DNA from: Pseudomonas sp. AFG_SD02_1510_Pfu_092
GTDB taxonomy: Bacteria > Pseudomonadota > Gammaproteobacteria > Pseudomonadales > Pseudomonadaceae
Assembly: GCF_003331055.1 (NCBI RefSeq)
Contig: NZ_PUQD01000008.1
Coordinates: 1-64,000, forward strand
DNA length: 64,000 nt
Direction of reading: 5' to 3'
The position numbers were made by a program, and so were the translations under genes. Below the pieces are notes generated by a model. It searched no databases. It saw nothing but the letters and a program-made list of their open reading frames with translations, and had not been told where the DNA came from. Within the stretch, counting starts at the first letter, position 1. The number at the start of each line of letters is the position of its first letter. Below, in pieces: positions 19,065-26,642 of this stretch.

Positions 19065-19486
19065 GGCTGGGCCTCCGGGCTGGGCTTTGGATTGGGTATC
19101 GGCTGAAATGCGACGATGTCGCTGCCGAAGTCCTTGCTAGTGAAGTTGAACTGGCCGAACGGCCAGCGGTAGGCGAAGGCTCCAGTTCGGACGCATCCGG
19201 CCAGCACACTGCCGCAGCGCAGGCGCACATCAATCCATTCGGATTTGGGGTCGTTGTCGTGGCTGGCGCTGAGCCATTGGCCCTTCAGCTGCTCCACTGC
19301 CTCCACCACTTCGGATATCTCGAAATCTCGGCCGCGCCGGCCGACGATGCTGTGGATCCGGTGAATGCCTTGCTCCCAGCGATCCTTGCGGACAAGGGAG
19401 CCGTCCCTGCGGAACTCGTAGTCCTCGACTTTGGCGTCGCGGAACTCGGGCCGGCGGAAATCTTGCTCTGTGACTGGTCGACTCAC
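19061..19486 (-). CDS. Hypothetical phage protein
   Basis: 141 residues starting MSRPVTEQDFRRPEFRDAKV. The N-terminal part is highly charged, and the C-terminal part has GSVLAGCVRTGAFAYRWPFG. The gene is tightly packed: both ends overlap neighbours by four bases (ATGA). It looks like a conserved accessory protein of Pseudomonas phage left arms; I do not recognise a domain. Confidence 0.75.
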   Translation of the reverse strand: MSRPVTEQDFRRPEFRDAKVEDYEFRRDGSLVRKDRWEQGIHRIHSIVGRRGRDFEISEVVEAVEQLKGQWLSASHDNDPKSEWIDVRLRCGSVLAGCVRTGAFAYRWPFGQFNFTSKDFGSDIVAFQPIPNPKPSPEAQP

Positions 19487-19752
19487 ATCTGATACCTCTC
19501 ATCAATCCAGCGCCCAGGCGCCATAGCGGGTGTAGGTTCGGGTTGGGCTTCGTGCGGGGAGAGCTGGCGCTCGTTGCCGGCCACTTGCGGCAGCCAGACC
19601 TTCACGCAGCTGATGGCGTTGTTCCTCAGCGAGTTCATGACGTAGCAGACGACGCCGCGGGGCTTGTCCTCGAAGGACCAGACGCCTGACGGAAGTTCGG
19701 CTGCGCTGGCGCCGGTGGCCAGCAGCAGGAGGCAGAGGGCGAGGCGGGTCAT
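19483..19752 (-). CDS. Small exported phage protein of unknown function
   Basis: 89 residues from MTRLALCLLLLATGASAAELPSG. The first 18 residues form a Sec signal peptide with an ASA-A cleavage pattern, so a periplasmic location is likely. The mature part has two Cys residues (VVCYVM and AISCVKVW) that could form a disulfide. The ATG overlaps the stop of the upstream gene. A periplasmic phage protein made early could act in exclusion, but that is only a guess. Confidence 0.7.
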   Translation of the reverse strand: MTRLALCLLLLATGASAAELPSGVWSFEDKPRGVVCYVMNSLRNNAISCVKVWLPQVAGNERQLSPHEAQPEPTPAMAPGRWIDERYQM

Positions 19753-20099
19753 GCCGCCACCTTGTGGCGGACCCACACGCAAACAGGGCCGTCTTCGGTG
19801 TCATGGATCGAGAGGGTGAACCAGCCATCACCGGCCGGCTTGCTTGGCTGCCATGGCGTGCAGTCATAGTCGCCGCCAGCGTCGAGCCATTCCGCATTCA
19901 GTTCTTCCGGGCCGTCGTTTTCCATCTCGACCACGCAGTACTCCAGGCCGTGGTCGCCGAACCAGCTGAGTGGAAGTACGCATTCGTCGCCGTCGTCCGG
20001 CCAGGCCGGGTGGGTCCAGAAGCCGTATTCGTCGCGCTCGACCGTCAGCGGCCGGATCAGTTGCTTTTCTTCAGGCATGACTTCGTCCTTGGCCGCCAT
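19749..20099 (-). CDS. Hypothetical acidic phage protein
   Basis: 116 residues, strongly acidic and tryptophan-rich (FWTHPAWPDDGDECVLPLSWFGD). No known domain is recognised. It is the first gene of the five-gene overlapping run that ends with the PAPS-reductase-like gene. A block of plus-strand genes lies just upstream, so this run may have its own promoter in 20100-20260. Confidence 0.7.
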   Translation of the reverse strand: MAAKDEVMPEEKQLIRPLTVERDEYGFWTHPAWPDDGDECVLPLSWFGDHGLEYCVVEMENDGPEELNAEWLDAGGDYDCTPWQPSKPAGDGWFTLSIHDTEDGPVCVWVRHKVAA

Positions 20100-20260
20100 A
20101 TCGCGGCAGTGAGTTGTACAAGGGGTTTGGTTCGGTACAAGAAAATCGGCCAGTGGTCCGATTCAGTTCTCAAGCTGCAATACCGAGATTGCGTCTCGCC
20201 TCGCTTTGGCTATGGTGAGAGTTCACCCCTGGCATACAACTAAAGTCGTAGGAGGTCGAC

Positions 20261-20560
20261 ATGAGGATTCGCGGTGAAGTTTTTTGGAAATGGGCTGATC
20301 CTTCGCTTCACCACCGTACTCATGACGAGACCCTTAGCGATGGAACGCACATAGATGTCCAGGTGCGACTGTCGCGGGCAGGTAACACGCAGATGTTCAT
20401 TGGGGTGTATGCCGCGAGTGGCATGGCCCTTCATGAGGAGGCATTCGATTCGCGTCCAGGTGAATCCATGACCAGGGCTCTGGCCTGGGGCGTGGGCCGG
20501 GCGCGTCGGATCGCCACTGATACCCAGCCGGAATTCGATAAGGTCGCCTGCGCTAAATGA
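20261..20560 (+). CDS. 99-residue conserved hypothetical protein, paralogue A
   Basis: 99 residues, preceded by a strong TAGGAGGTCGAC ribosome-binding site. It reads RGEVFWKWADPSLHHRT, then ETLSDGTHIDVQVRLSR, TQMFIGVYAASG and EEAFDSRPGESMTRALAWG. A second gene 685 bases downstream encodes the same protein with about two-thirds identity. The gene is on the plus strand against the leftward operon, so it is independently expressed. I know of similar small Pseudomonas proteins but no function. Confidence 0.8.
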   Translation: MRIRGEVFWKWADPSLHHRTHDETLSDGTHIDVQVRLSRAGNTQMFIGVYAASGMALHEEAFDSRPGESMTRALAWGVGRARRIATDTQPEFDKVACAK

Positions 20561-20861
20561 GCAGCGGGTAGAGTACAAATGTTCTACTAATTGACCTGCT
20601 TCGCCTGGCGGACCTTGAACATAATCATGGTCCGTCTGGAGGTCGCCTATGATGTAACGGTTTATCGGCATGTCGTCGCCTTGGCCACCATTACTTGGCA
20701 AGTTATTAAGCTGAATGAGGTAGCATGACAGTTGGGCAGGGATGCTCACCGATGTTAGACGCCCAGCAGGCGCCAATCGACGGTGACAGGGAGTAAAAAC
20801 TACTAGAGTGCTGTCCCAGCACCCATGCAGGTTTGACTTCTGCTGCCTTGCGAGATGACAA
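20561..20861. other. AT-richer intergenic region between moron genes
   Basis: About 300 bases, visibly more AT-rich than its surroundings, with no convincing plus-strand ORF. It presumably holds the promoter of the 82-residue gene. A minus-strand frame crosses it but runs antisense through paralogue A and is not called. Confidence 0.5.
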
Positions 20862-21110
20862 ATGCCATTGGAAAAAAAGTTTACTGCTTACCAGCTCCTC
20901 AGAGAGTTGGATGCCGTGACGTCTTCGATCATGAATCAAATAGCCTATGGACGCATTGGGAGCCTGTCGTGGAAGGAAACTCAGGCGCTACATAGGGAAA
21001 TCTTCGAAAAGTGGATGAGCTTTGCCGCTACGCTTGATTCGCCTGATTTGCATAACCTAGGGATCGAAGCGAGCCGTGATACGGATTCAGATGAAGTCCG
21101 CCCCGCTTGA
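20862..21110 (+). CDS. Hypothetical small helical protein
   Basis: 82 residues beginning MPLEKKFTAYQLLRELDAV, predicted all-helical, with an acidic C terminus. No family is recognised. It lies between the two 99-residue paralogues on the same strand. A purine-rich GCGAGATG precedes the ATG, a moderate ribosome-binding site. Coding likelihood rests on the amphipathic composition and on lying between the two paralogue genes. Confidence 0.6.
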   Translation: MPLEKKFTAYQLLRELDAVTSSIMNQIAYGRIGSLSWKETQALHREIFEKWMSFAATLDSPDLHNLGIEASRDTDSDEVRPA

Positions 21111-21244
21111 TGCTTATACATAGAGTCGTGCTTTGTATAAGTTTTTCCGGTTGTCCGCTAGCCATATATTTGGCGTCAAATAAGTTGAATCAATTTAGTT
21201 GTTGCGGTAAGAAATAAGCTCATAACAGCTAGGGACTTCGGACG

Positions 21245-21544
21245 ATGGTAAGGGAACGTGGTGAGTGCTTCTGGAAGTGGGGCGATCCCAAATTACACAC
21301 TAGGACCCACACCGAAACGTTGAGTGACGGTTCGCAAATCGATGTCCAGGTCCGCCTTTCGAGAATCGGCGCGACCCAAATGTTCATCGGTATTTACGGC
21401 CCCAGCGGAGCGCTGACCCACGAAGAGAGCTTCGACTCCCGCCCAGGCGAAACCATGACGCGGGCGATGGCTTGGGGTGTCGGGCGTGCTCGCCAAATAG
21501 CAAGCGAAGCCCAAACGCCGTCCCGCAAGGTCGTGTCGAGGTGA
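21245..21544 (+). CDS. 99-residue conserved hypothetical protein, paralogue B
   Basis: Same length as paralogue A at 20261-20560 and alignable end to end without gaps over most of its length: ECFWKWGDPKLHTRT, ETLSDGSQIDVQVRLSR, TQMFIGIYGPSG, EESFDSRPGETMTRAMAWG and GVGRAR. Differences are scattered, and the nucleotide sequences have diverged at third positions, so the duplication is old or came in from a relative. Conservation of blocks over neutral drift argues that both are functional. Function unknown. Confidence 0.8.
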   Translation: MVRERGECFWKWGDPKLHTRTHTETLSDGSQIDVQVRLSRIGATQMFIGIYGPSGALTHEESFDSRPGETMTRAMAWGVGRARQIASEAQTPSRKVVSR

Positions 21545-21550
21545 GCAGCC

Positions 21551-22039
21551 TCAGTACTGTCGCCTGGCGCAGCTGCACTCGGTCATAGGTCCCAGGCCGA
21601 CCACAGTCTGGCCAACCTCGGCCGCATCCCGCTCAGCCTCTTCTTTGGTCCACCAGAAGGCAGTACCAACCATCCAGGCTATTGGGTCGGGGTGGGGCTG
21701 TCCTGGGTGCGATGGCAGCTGCCGGCGGCAATCGTTGCATGCATGGATGTGCCGATTCTCGACGCCATTCAGCATTCCGCTGCCGTGCCATGGGTGGTAG
21801 CCGGGCGATGTGCCGCAGTAGTCACATGGTGGGTAGCTTTCGGGATCGGCGTGGGGCTGCGGGGCTGGCGCTGGCTCGGCCATTTCCTCGTCATGCGATT
21901 CAAGGCAGTGCTCGCACAGGTTGTGTTCCAGTTCGCGGCGCGTCTCGCACCAGCCGCCGCAGTTGTTGTGGAACTGGCACTCGGTCATTTCGCTATCGCT
22001 GACCAACTCTGTGTTGCTGGATCGGTTTTCTGTGGGCAT
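21551..22039 (-). CDS. Cysteine-rich hypothetical phage protein (zinc-ribbon-like)
   Basis: 162 residues with several CxxC-type pairs: CQFHNNCGGWCETR, LCEHCLESHDEE, CDYCGTSPGYHPWH and HACNDCRRQ. These suggest two zinc-binding modules. The C-terminal part WMVGTAFWWTKEEAERDAAEVG resembles a helical tail common in Pseudomonas phage left-arm proteins. It follows the methyltransferase gene by nine bases with a GAGG ribosome-binding site. Confidence 0.75.
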   Translation of the reverse strand: MPTENRSSNTELVSDSEMTECQFHNNCGGWCETRRELEHNLCEHCLESHDEEMAEPAPAPQPHADPESYPPCDYCGTSPGYHPWHGSGMLNGVENRHIHACNDCRRQLPSHPGQPHPDPIAWMVGTAFWWTKEEAERDAAEVGQTVVGLGPMTECSCARRQY

Positions 22040-22048
22040 GGGGATACC

Positions 22049-23893
22049 TCAAGCGAGACGTTCAAGTTGTTGTTGGATGCGCCGGCCGATCCAGCGGACG
22101 ACGAACACGGCCTTACTGTTGCCGATCGCCTTGTAGCGCGGGCCATCCGGGCATTCATTGGCGGGCTTGCCGCGATAGGGGATTCGGGTGTGGTCGCCAG
22201 GGAAGCCCTGGAGCCATTCGCACTCGCGCGGGGTGAGCCGACGCACGTGGGCGTTTGCCTGGACCGCTTGCACTTCCGCCCGAGCTTCGAGGGTGTAGGC
22301 GTGGTCGGCCTGAACTCCTACTCCATCTGGCCCGCTGGAGGGATTCTCACGGAGTGCTCCGGCTTGAATTGCGTGGGCGATGATCGGCTGACCGCGCCCA
22401 GTACCATCTTCACTGGCGTCGAAGCCTTCGGCCTTCAGCGTATGAGTTACCTCGCCAGTGACGCACACCGCGACCTGGCCGCCGGCGTTGGGGTGGCTGG
22501 CGCCGTGACCCATGGCTCGAAGTGTTGGGGCGAGGTGCCCGGCGTCGGCGCCGTGATCCTTGCAACTGAAGGCGATGCAGGGCTGACCTTGGCCAGCCTT
22601 GCCGCCGCCGGCAGACAGAGTTCCAACTACCTGGCCATCCCCGCCTTCAAGCCTCACTTCCGCTCTGCTGTTCTCGGCAAATGCCAGAACCACATTCTCT
22701 TGTCCGCTATTCCTGCCCAGCGTATGAGCCATGCCTTGCAGGACACATGGATCCTGCGTCCCGTGCACTACCAGCATGCCGTTCTCAGCGTCCTGTTGGG
22801 TGGCACTGCCGGCCGCCTTGCCGTTTGCCTGGAGGGTTCCGGTTACCTGTAGGCCGCCAGCCAGGTCAAAATCAATACCGAGGCCGCCGCCCGCGCTGGC
22901 TCTGGAGCTCAAGGTTCCGGTCACGTAAGCGTCGGAGTCGAGCCGGTGGCTTGCGTTTGGCTGCGCCCGGAGCGATGGGGCAATACAGAAGGTCTCGCTC
23001 TCTATGTCCAAGCGAGTGTCGTTGGCCGTCAGTGTGGCGGCCTGGCTGACATTTCCCTGGAGGCCGTGGCCGCCATATGCCGGCACGCCAGCCAAGACCT
23101 CGACTGCCGGCCCGTCTTCGCCCTCGCAATTTGGGCATCCGTACTGGCCCAGGCCTAGATCGAAGATCCATCCGCAGCCGCACTGGAGTGCAGGGCCGAA
23201 TGGAGCTCGGCCGGCAACGTCTTGCCCCTCGCCTCGGCGCGGCGCAGTATCCCGACGCACGCCTTCGCGCTCAAAAAGTACTTCGAGGGGATCGAACCCT
23301 GCTCGAGCACTTGCGACAACGAACACACGACGGCGTCGTTGGGCCAGGCCGAAATATTGGGCATCCAGAACCCGCCATGCGACTGTTCGCGTGGGTCCAT
23401 ACACACAACCAGCGTCCTTCCATTTGCCCCCTGGCGGTTGGAGTTCTTCGGATTCGCCCACCAGGGCGCCGAGGAAGCAGCCAAACGCGTTGCCTTTGTC
23501 GGAGAGGACGCCGGGGACGTTTTCCCAGAGGCAGACGGCCTCGGGCTCTCCTCGCATGGATCGAACATGGTCAATTGCATCGAACAGCTCCACGTATTTG
23601 ATGGTAAGGGCGCCGCGGGGGTCGGCTAGGCCTTCCCGCATGCCGGCCACGCTGAAGGCCTGGCAGGGTGTTCCGCCGACCAGGACATCGGGCGCCGGGA
23701 TCTTTCCGGACAGCACCATGGCAGCCAGACAGGTCATGTCGCCATGGTTCGGCGTCTCAGGGTAGTGGTAGGCCAGCAAAGCGCATGGGAACGGCTCGAT
23801 CTCGGCGTACCAGTCGGCACGCCAGCCCAGCGGGTGCCAGGCCTCGGTCGCAGCTTCAATGCCGCTGCAGACGCTTCCGTAGGTAATGGGCAT
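22049..23893 (-). CDS. C5 cytosine-specific DNA methyltransferase
   Basis: 614 residues, a Dcm-type enzyme. Motif I is SVCSGIEAATEAW, motif IV with the catalytic Cys is GGTPCQAFSVAG, motif VI is WENVPGV, motif VIII is QRRRRVFVVA, motif IX is RRLTPRECEWLQGFPGDH and motif X is YKAIGNSKAV. A very long insert of about 320 residues (roughly 215-545) separates motifs VIII and IX, where the target-recognition domain sits. It contains a Cys cluster (CGCGWIF...CPNCEGE) and repeated GTL/TLxA units. There is no partner endonuclease nearby, so it probably protects phage DNA from host restriction. Confidence 0.93.
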   Translation of the reverse strand: MPITYGSVCSGIEAATEAWHPLGWRADWYAEIEPFPCALLAYHYPETPNHGDMTCLAAMVLSGKIPAPDVLVGGTPCQAFSVAGMREGLADPRGALTIKYVELFDAIDHVRSMRGEPEAVCLWENVPGVLSDKGNAFGCFLGALVGESEELQPPGGKWKDAGCVYGPTRTVAWRVLDAQYFGLAQRRRRVFVVASARAGFDPLEVLFEREGVRRDTAPRRGEGQDVAGRAPFGPALQCGCGWIFDLGLGQYGCPNCEGEDGPAVEVLAGVPAYGGHGLQGNVSQAATLTANDTRLDIESETFCIAPSLRAQPNASHRLDSDAYVTGTLSSRASAGGGLGIDFDLAGGLQVTGTLQANGKAAGSATQQDAENGMLVVHGTQDPCVLQGMAHTLGRNSGQENVVLAFAENSRAEVRLEGGDGQVVGTLSAGGGKAGQGQPCIAFSCKDHGADAGHLAPTLRAMGHGASHPNAGGQVAVCVTGEVTHTLKAEGFDASEDGTGRGQPIIAHAIQAGALRENPSSGPDGVGVQADHAYTLEARAEVQAVQANAHVRRLTPRECEWLQGFPGDHTRIPYRGKPANECPDGPRYKAIGNSKAVFVVRWIGRRIQQQLERLA

Positions 23894-23965
23894 TGGTGAT
23901 CCTCGCCGGGGAGGCGTTCATCGTTTGAGAGGGGAAGGCGCTGGCGGGCAGCGCCGCTTATTGAA

Positions 23966-24412
23966 TTGATGTGCCAAACTGAAGCGAAACGGACGGCTTC
24001 GGCATTGGGAGGATGGGTGTTTATCAATGAGCTGGAATGGCGGCCCCTGAGCGAGACCGAGCGACTACAGCTCCAGCTGCTGCTGGCGGAAGCGTATGAG
24101 CGGCTGGTTGATCTGGAGGATGATGTGCGCTGGTGGACTTACCGTGCCCGCATAATTGAGTTGCTTTTGGACAATCCTGCTGAGCGTGGCGAGGACATTC
24201 ATATCTGCGACCTAGTGGTCTACCTGGCAAATGCTCTTTTGACGGCGGATATCGCGAGTTTCGGTCCAGAACACCGAATTGCAGGAAAACGCAAAATGGA
24301 AGCTTTTCGCGGACTTCCCGGTATAGCAGCCGAGGCGCTTGTCATCTTCCAAAGCAATGTCGCAACGTCTCCTAGGTTCTGCCCTTTTGATGGTCACCGC
24401 GTGGTGCTGTAG
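23966..24412 (+). CDS. Hypothetical helical protein on the opposite strand
   Basis: Up to 148 residues. The part from FINELEWRPLSETERLQLQLLLAEAYERL is clearly protein-like, helical and leucine-rich. The region is less GC-rich than its neighbours. The true start is uncertain: the ATG at 23966 lacks a good ribosome-binding site, and a GTG at 24017 lies close behind GGGAGGA. It is a plus-strand gene inside the leftward operon, so it probably has its own promoter (a moron). No family recognised. Confidence 0.55.
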   Translation: MMCQTEAKRTASALGGWVFINELEWRPLSETERLQLQLLLAEAYERLVDLEDDVRWWTYRARIIELLLDNPAERGEDIHICDLVVYLANALLTADIASFGPEHRIAGKRKMEAFRGLPGIAAEALVIFQSNVATSPRFCPFDGHRVVL

Positions 24413-24454
24413 CGGGGCTCTATCTAGTTGCCGCTGGCGGGCAGCGCCGGAGGG

Positions 24455-25045
24455 TCAGGCGGCGGCGTCTTCAGCCGCAGGCTTTGGCTGGTAGACCAGC
24501 GTGCCGTCGAGGATGGCGGCCTTGATCGCTTCGAACTCCCAGGCGTAGTACTGCGACTCGACGTAAACCCGTAGCTCGGGATAGTCGTGCTGCTTCCGGC
24601 GAATGAAGGCCTCGGCCGCTTCCTTGGTAAAGTGGCTGTTCACGATTTCCCAACGCTTGTTCCAGCCGGTGACCGTGTGGTCGTCAAGTTCGCCCAAGAT
24701 TTCCCACTGATCATCGGTATCAAGCTCCAGAAAATCGCACTCGTTTCTGGCCTGGACCGCCTGATTGAGTTCTACTTGCTCGTCCTCGTCGAGATCTGCC
24801 CAGTATTCCTCAGGGCTGAACCATCTGTTGTCTTCCAGGCAGACCGCCAGGCCCTCGGCGTAGTCAGCCTCATAGCCGTAGTCGATTCGCTTCTGCTGCA
24901 CGGTGAACAGCGCGCATGCCGTGTGGTGCCACTTCACGCCCTGGCCATTACAGTGGTGGCGAAGGCGGGCGACGAAGTCCTGCCAGGTGTCTGCGCCCAT
25001 CGGGTGGCCGGTTGCCAGACTCGGGCTGGCGTTGGTATCGCTCAT
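24455..25045 (-). CDS. Hypothetical acidic phage protein
   Basis: 196 residues starting MSDTNASPSLATGHPMGADTW after GGAGAAAGCC; longer in-frame starts exist but lack a spaced ribosome-binding site. The N-terminal part DFVARLRHHCNGQGVKWHHTACALFTVQQKR is a pattern I associate with accessory proteins of Pseudomonas phages. The middle is very acidic (WADLDEDEQVELNQ). It lies in the leftward operon between two plus-strand genes. No function assigned. Confidence 0.75.
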   Translation of the reverse strand: MSDTNASPSLATGHPMGADTWQDFVARLRHHCNGQGVKWHHTACALFTVQQKRIDYGYEADYAEGLAVCLEDNRWFSPEEYWADLDEDEQVELNQAVQARNECDFLELDTDDQWEILGELDDHTVTGWNKRWEIVNSHFTKEAAEAFIRRKQHDYPELRVYVESQYYAWEFEAIKAAILDGTLVYQPKPAAEDAAA

Positions 25046-25159
25046 GGCTTTCTCCATGCATGCGCCGCCCTCCGTGGCCGGATGCGGCATGGTGGCAATT
25101 TGGTTTGGGATGGGGTATTACGGGTGACCGGCATGAGGCCGGGCGACAAGGAGCGGTTG

Positions 25160-25429
25160 ATGAGCGATCAGACATTTACGGTTGGCGAGTTGAAACGTCG
25201 ACTTCAAGGGATTCCTGACGACGATATTCTGGAGTTCGACGGAGGCCTTACATTCAATCGAATCAAGCGTCGCGGTGATGACCTGGTGGTACTTGAGTTT
25301 GCAGAGCCACAGGCCTATCTCGATGAAGACTTCCGCAAGCGCAACCCGCATGTGCAGGTTGCTTTCGTTTCCGACAGCGGCCCTGAAGATGGCGAGCCTG
25401 TGTGGTCGGTCGATGTAGGTATTCAATAG
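25160..25429 (+). CDS. Small hypothetical protein on the opposite strand
   Basis: 89 residues from MSDQTFTVGELKRRLQGIPDDDILEF, preceded by AAGGAG seven bases before the ATG. The TVGELKRRLQGIPDDDILEF segment resembles short proteins seen in many phages that start with a VGEL-L--lPdD--v motif. A longer upstream frame exists but is antisense to the previous gene. It is the third plus-strand insertion into the leftward operon. Confidence 0.75.
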   Translation: MSDQTFTVGELKRRLQGIPDDDILEFDGGLTFNRIKRRGDDLVVLEFAEPQAYLDEDFRKRNPHVQVAFVSDSGPEDGEPVWSVDVGIQ

Positions 25430-25514
25430 CAGCTGGCAGTTTTTACCAGGCCGCTCGGTGGCATTTTGATGTGCTGCTGGCGCCGGCCGTGCCGGACGCG
25501 TGCGGTGATGCGGT

Positions 25515-25973
25515 TTATGCTGCTTTCTGCTGATTCCAGGCCCCGACAGCGGCAAAGATCTTTGCGGCCTCTGCTTCGTCGAGCGTTGTGTCGGTGGGTA
25601 TGGCGATCCAGCCGGCCGCGACCAAGTGGTTAGGGTTGGCCGTGGCCCGCAGGTCGGCGTAGGTAATCTCGATTACGTTGGTCAGGTGGTCGGCCCGGTA
25701 GTTACCCTGCGGCGCGACCTCGATCGACTTGTGGTACCGCTCGCCGAGTTCTGTCCGGCAAAGCACGCTCAAGTAGATGGTCCATCGGTGCGGGATGTCG
25801 CACACGGCATCAACCACCTGGCGTACGCAGATCTGCTTGAGATTCTTCCAGTTGATCAGCACCTGCTGGCCGCTGGGATCGATGTTCACCACGGCGGCGT
25901 GGTTGGCCGAGACCAGGGCCCGGTACGTCCGCTCCAGGCGTGCCCGCATGTTGTGTGGCTTGCGCTTGCTCAT
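25515..25973 (-). CDS. Hypothetical phage protein
   Basis: 152 residues from MSKRKPHNMRARLERTYRALV. The basic N terminus and the NIDPSGQQVLINWKNLKQI stretch are reminiscent of small Pseudomonas phage proteins that may bind nucleic acid, but I recognise no domain. It overlaps the upstream 87-residue gene by four bases, so both belong to the leftward early operon. Confidence 0.75.
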   Translation of the reverse strand: MSKRKPHNMRARLERTYRALVSANHAAVVNIDPSGQQVLINWKNLKQICVRQVVDAVCDIPHRWTIYLSVLCRTELGERYHKSIEVAPQGNYRADHLTNVIEITYADLRATANPNHLVAAGWIAIPTDTTLDEAEAAKIFAAVGAWNQQKAA

Positions 25974-26233
25974 TGCCGCGCGCCTGTCGCCGCCCCGGCC
26001 TCGCAGGCATCGACAAAGCGCATCGCCGCCTTGTAGCTGTAGGCGAACCCTTGCACGGCGCCGGTGGCGATCTCCACCACATCCCACATGCCGCCCTTGC
26101 CCGAAGCCTGGTAGCGCGGGGCCGGCTGGCCGACCTTGGCGTGCGCCTCAGTCCTGGCTGACTTGCTGCGCTCGAGCAGGGCCGCGAGCACGGCAATCTT
26201 CTGCTCGAAAGCAGGGTGCATTGCTGTCTGCAT
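25970..26233 (-). CDS. Hypothetical phage protein
   Basis: 87 residues from MQTAMHPAFEQKIAVLAALL, with a helical N terminus and the core YQASGKGGMWDVVEIATGAVQGFAYSYKAA. The ATG follows GAGGATCATCCC. It lies between the LuxR-type HTH gene and the 152-residue gene, overlapping the latter by four bases. Family not recognised. Confidence 0.75.
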   Translation of the reverse strand: MQTAMHPAFEQKIAVLAALLERSKSARTEAHAKVGQPAPRYQASGKGGMWDVVEIATGAVQGFAYSYKAAMRFVDACEAGAATGARQ

Positions 26234-26252
26234 GGGATGATCCTCGGTGGGG

Positions 26253-26636
26253 TCAGGCTTGGTGTTCGAAGGCCTCGGCCTTGCGAACGATTCGAACTTG
26301 GGCGGTGCGGCGCTCCGGCGCGCGGCGGTCGCGGCGCATCGGGTCGCTGTCGTTGATGACCGAGTGCATGGCGATGAGGCCGGCGAGGGCGATGCACAGC
26401 GGGCTAATGATCTGCTGCCGCATGGCCTTCGTGACCGCCTCGATGCGGCGCCCGGCTTCCAGCTTGAACAGCGCGGCTTCGATGCGGTTGGCCACGGTGC
26501 CCGGGCTGACCGCCATCTGGCGGGCGATTTCCTTGGTGGTGAGGCCTTGGGCCACCCACAAAAGTGCTTCGAGCTCGCGGGGTGCCAGCGCCTTACCGAG
26601 CTGGCCAATCCATGAGCCGCAAGTAATCGTGTCCAT
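26253..26636 (-). CDS. LuxR-type helix-turn-helix regulator
   Basis: 127 residues. The HTH of the LuxR/FixJ type occupies about residues 17-65: LAPRELEALLWVAQGLTTKEIARQMAVSPGTVANRIEAAL. This is followed by a short hydrophobic stretch (SPLCIALAGLIAMHSV) that could be a membrane segment, and a basic tail. No sensory domain precedes the HTH. The gene is six bases after parB in the leftward operon, so it is expressed early and could control phage or host genes. The targets are unknown. Confidence 0.8.
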   Translation of the reverse strand: MDTITCGSWIGQLGKALAPRELEALLWVAQGLTTKEIARQMAVSPGTVANRIEAALFKLEAGRRIEAVTKAMRQQIISPLCIALAGLIAMHSVINDSDPMRRDRRAPERRTAQVRIVRKAEAFEHQA

Positions 26637-26642
26637 GAGGTG

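Noticed and set aside
20240..20776. 178-codon minus-strand frame with an AAGG-preceded internal ATG
   Set aside because: It runs antisense through paralogue A, whose protein is confirmed by its paralogue; no family seen.
21692..22852. 386-codon plus-strand ORF opposite the methyltransferase
   Set aside because: Antisense to motifs IX and X and the repeat region of an obvious methyltransferase.
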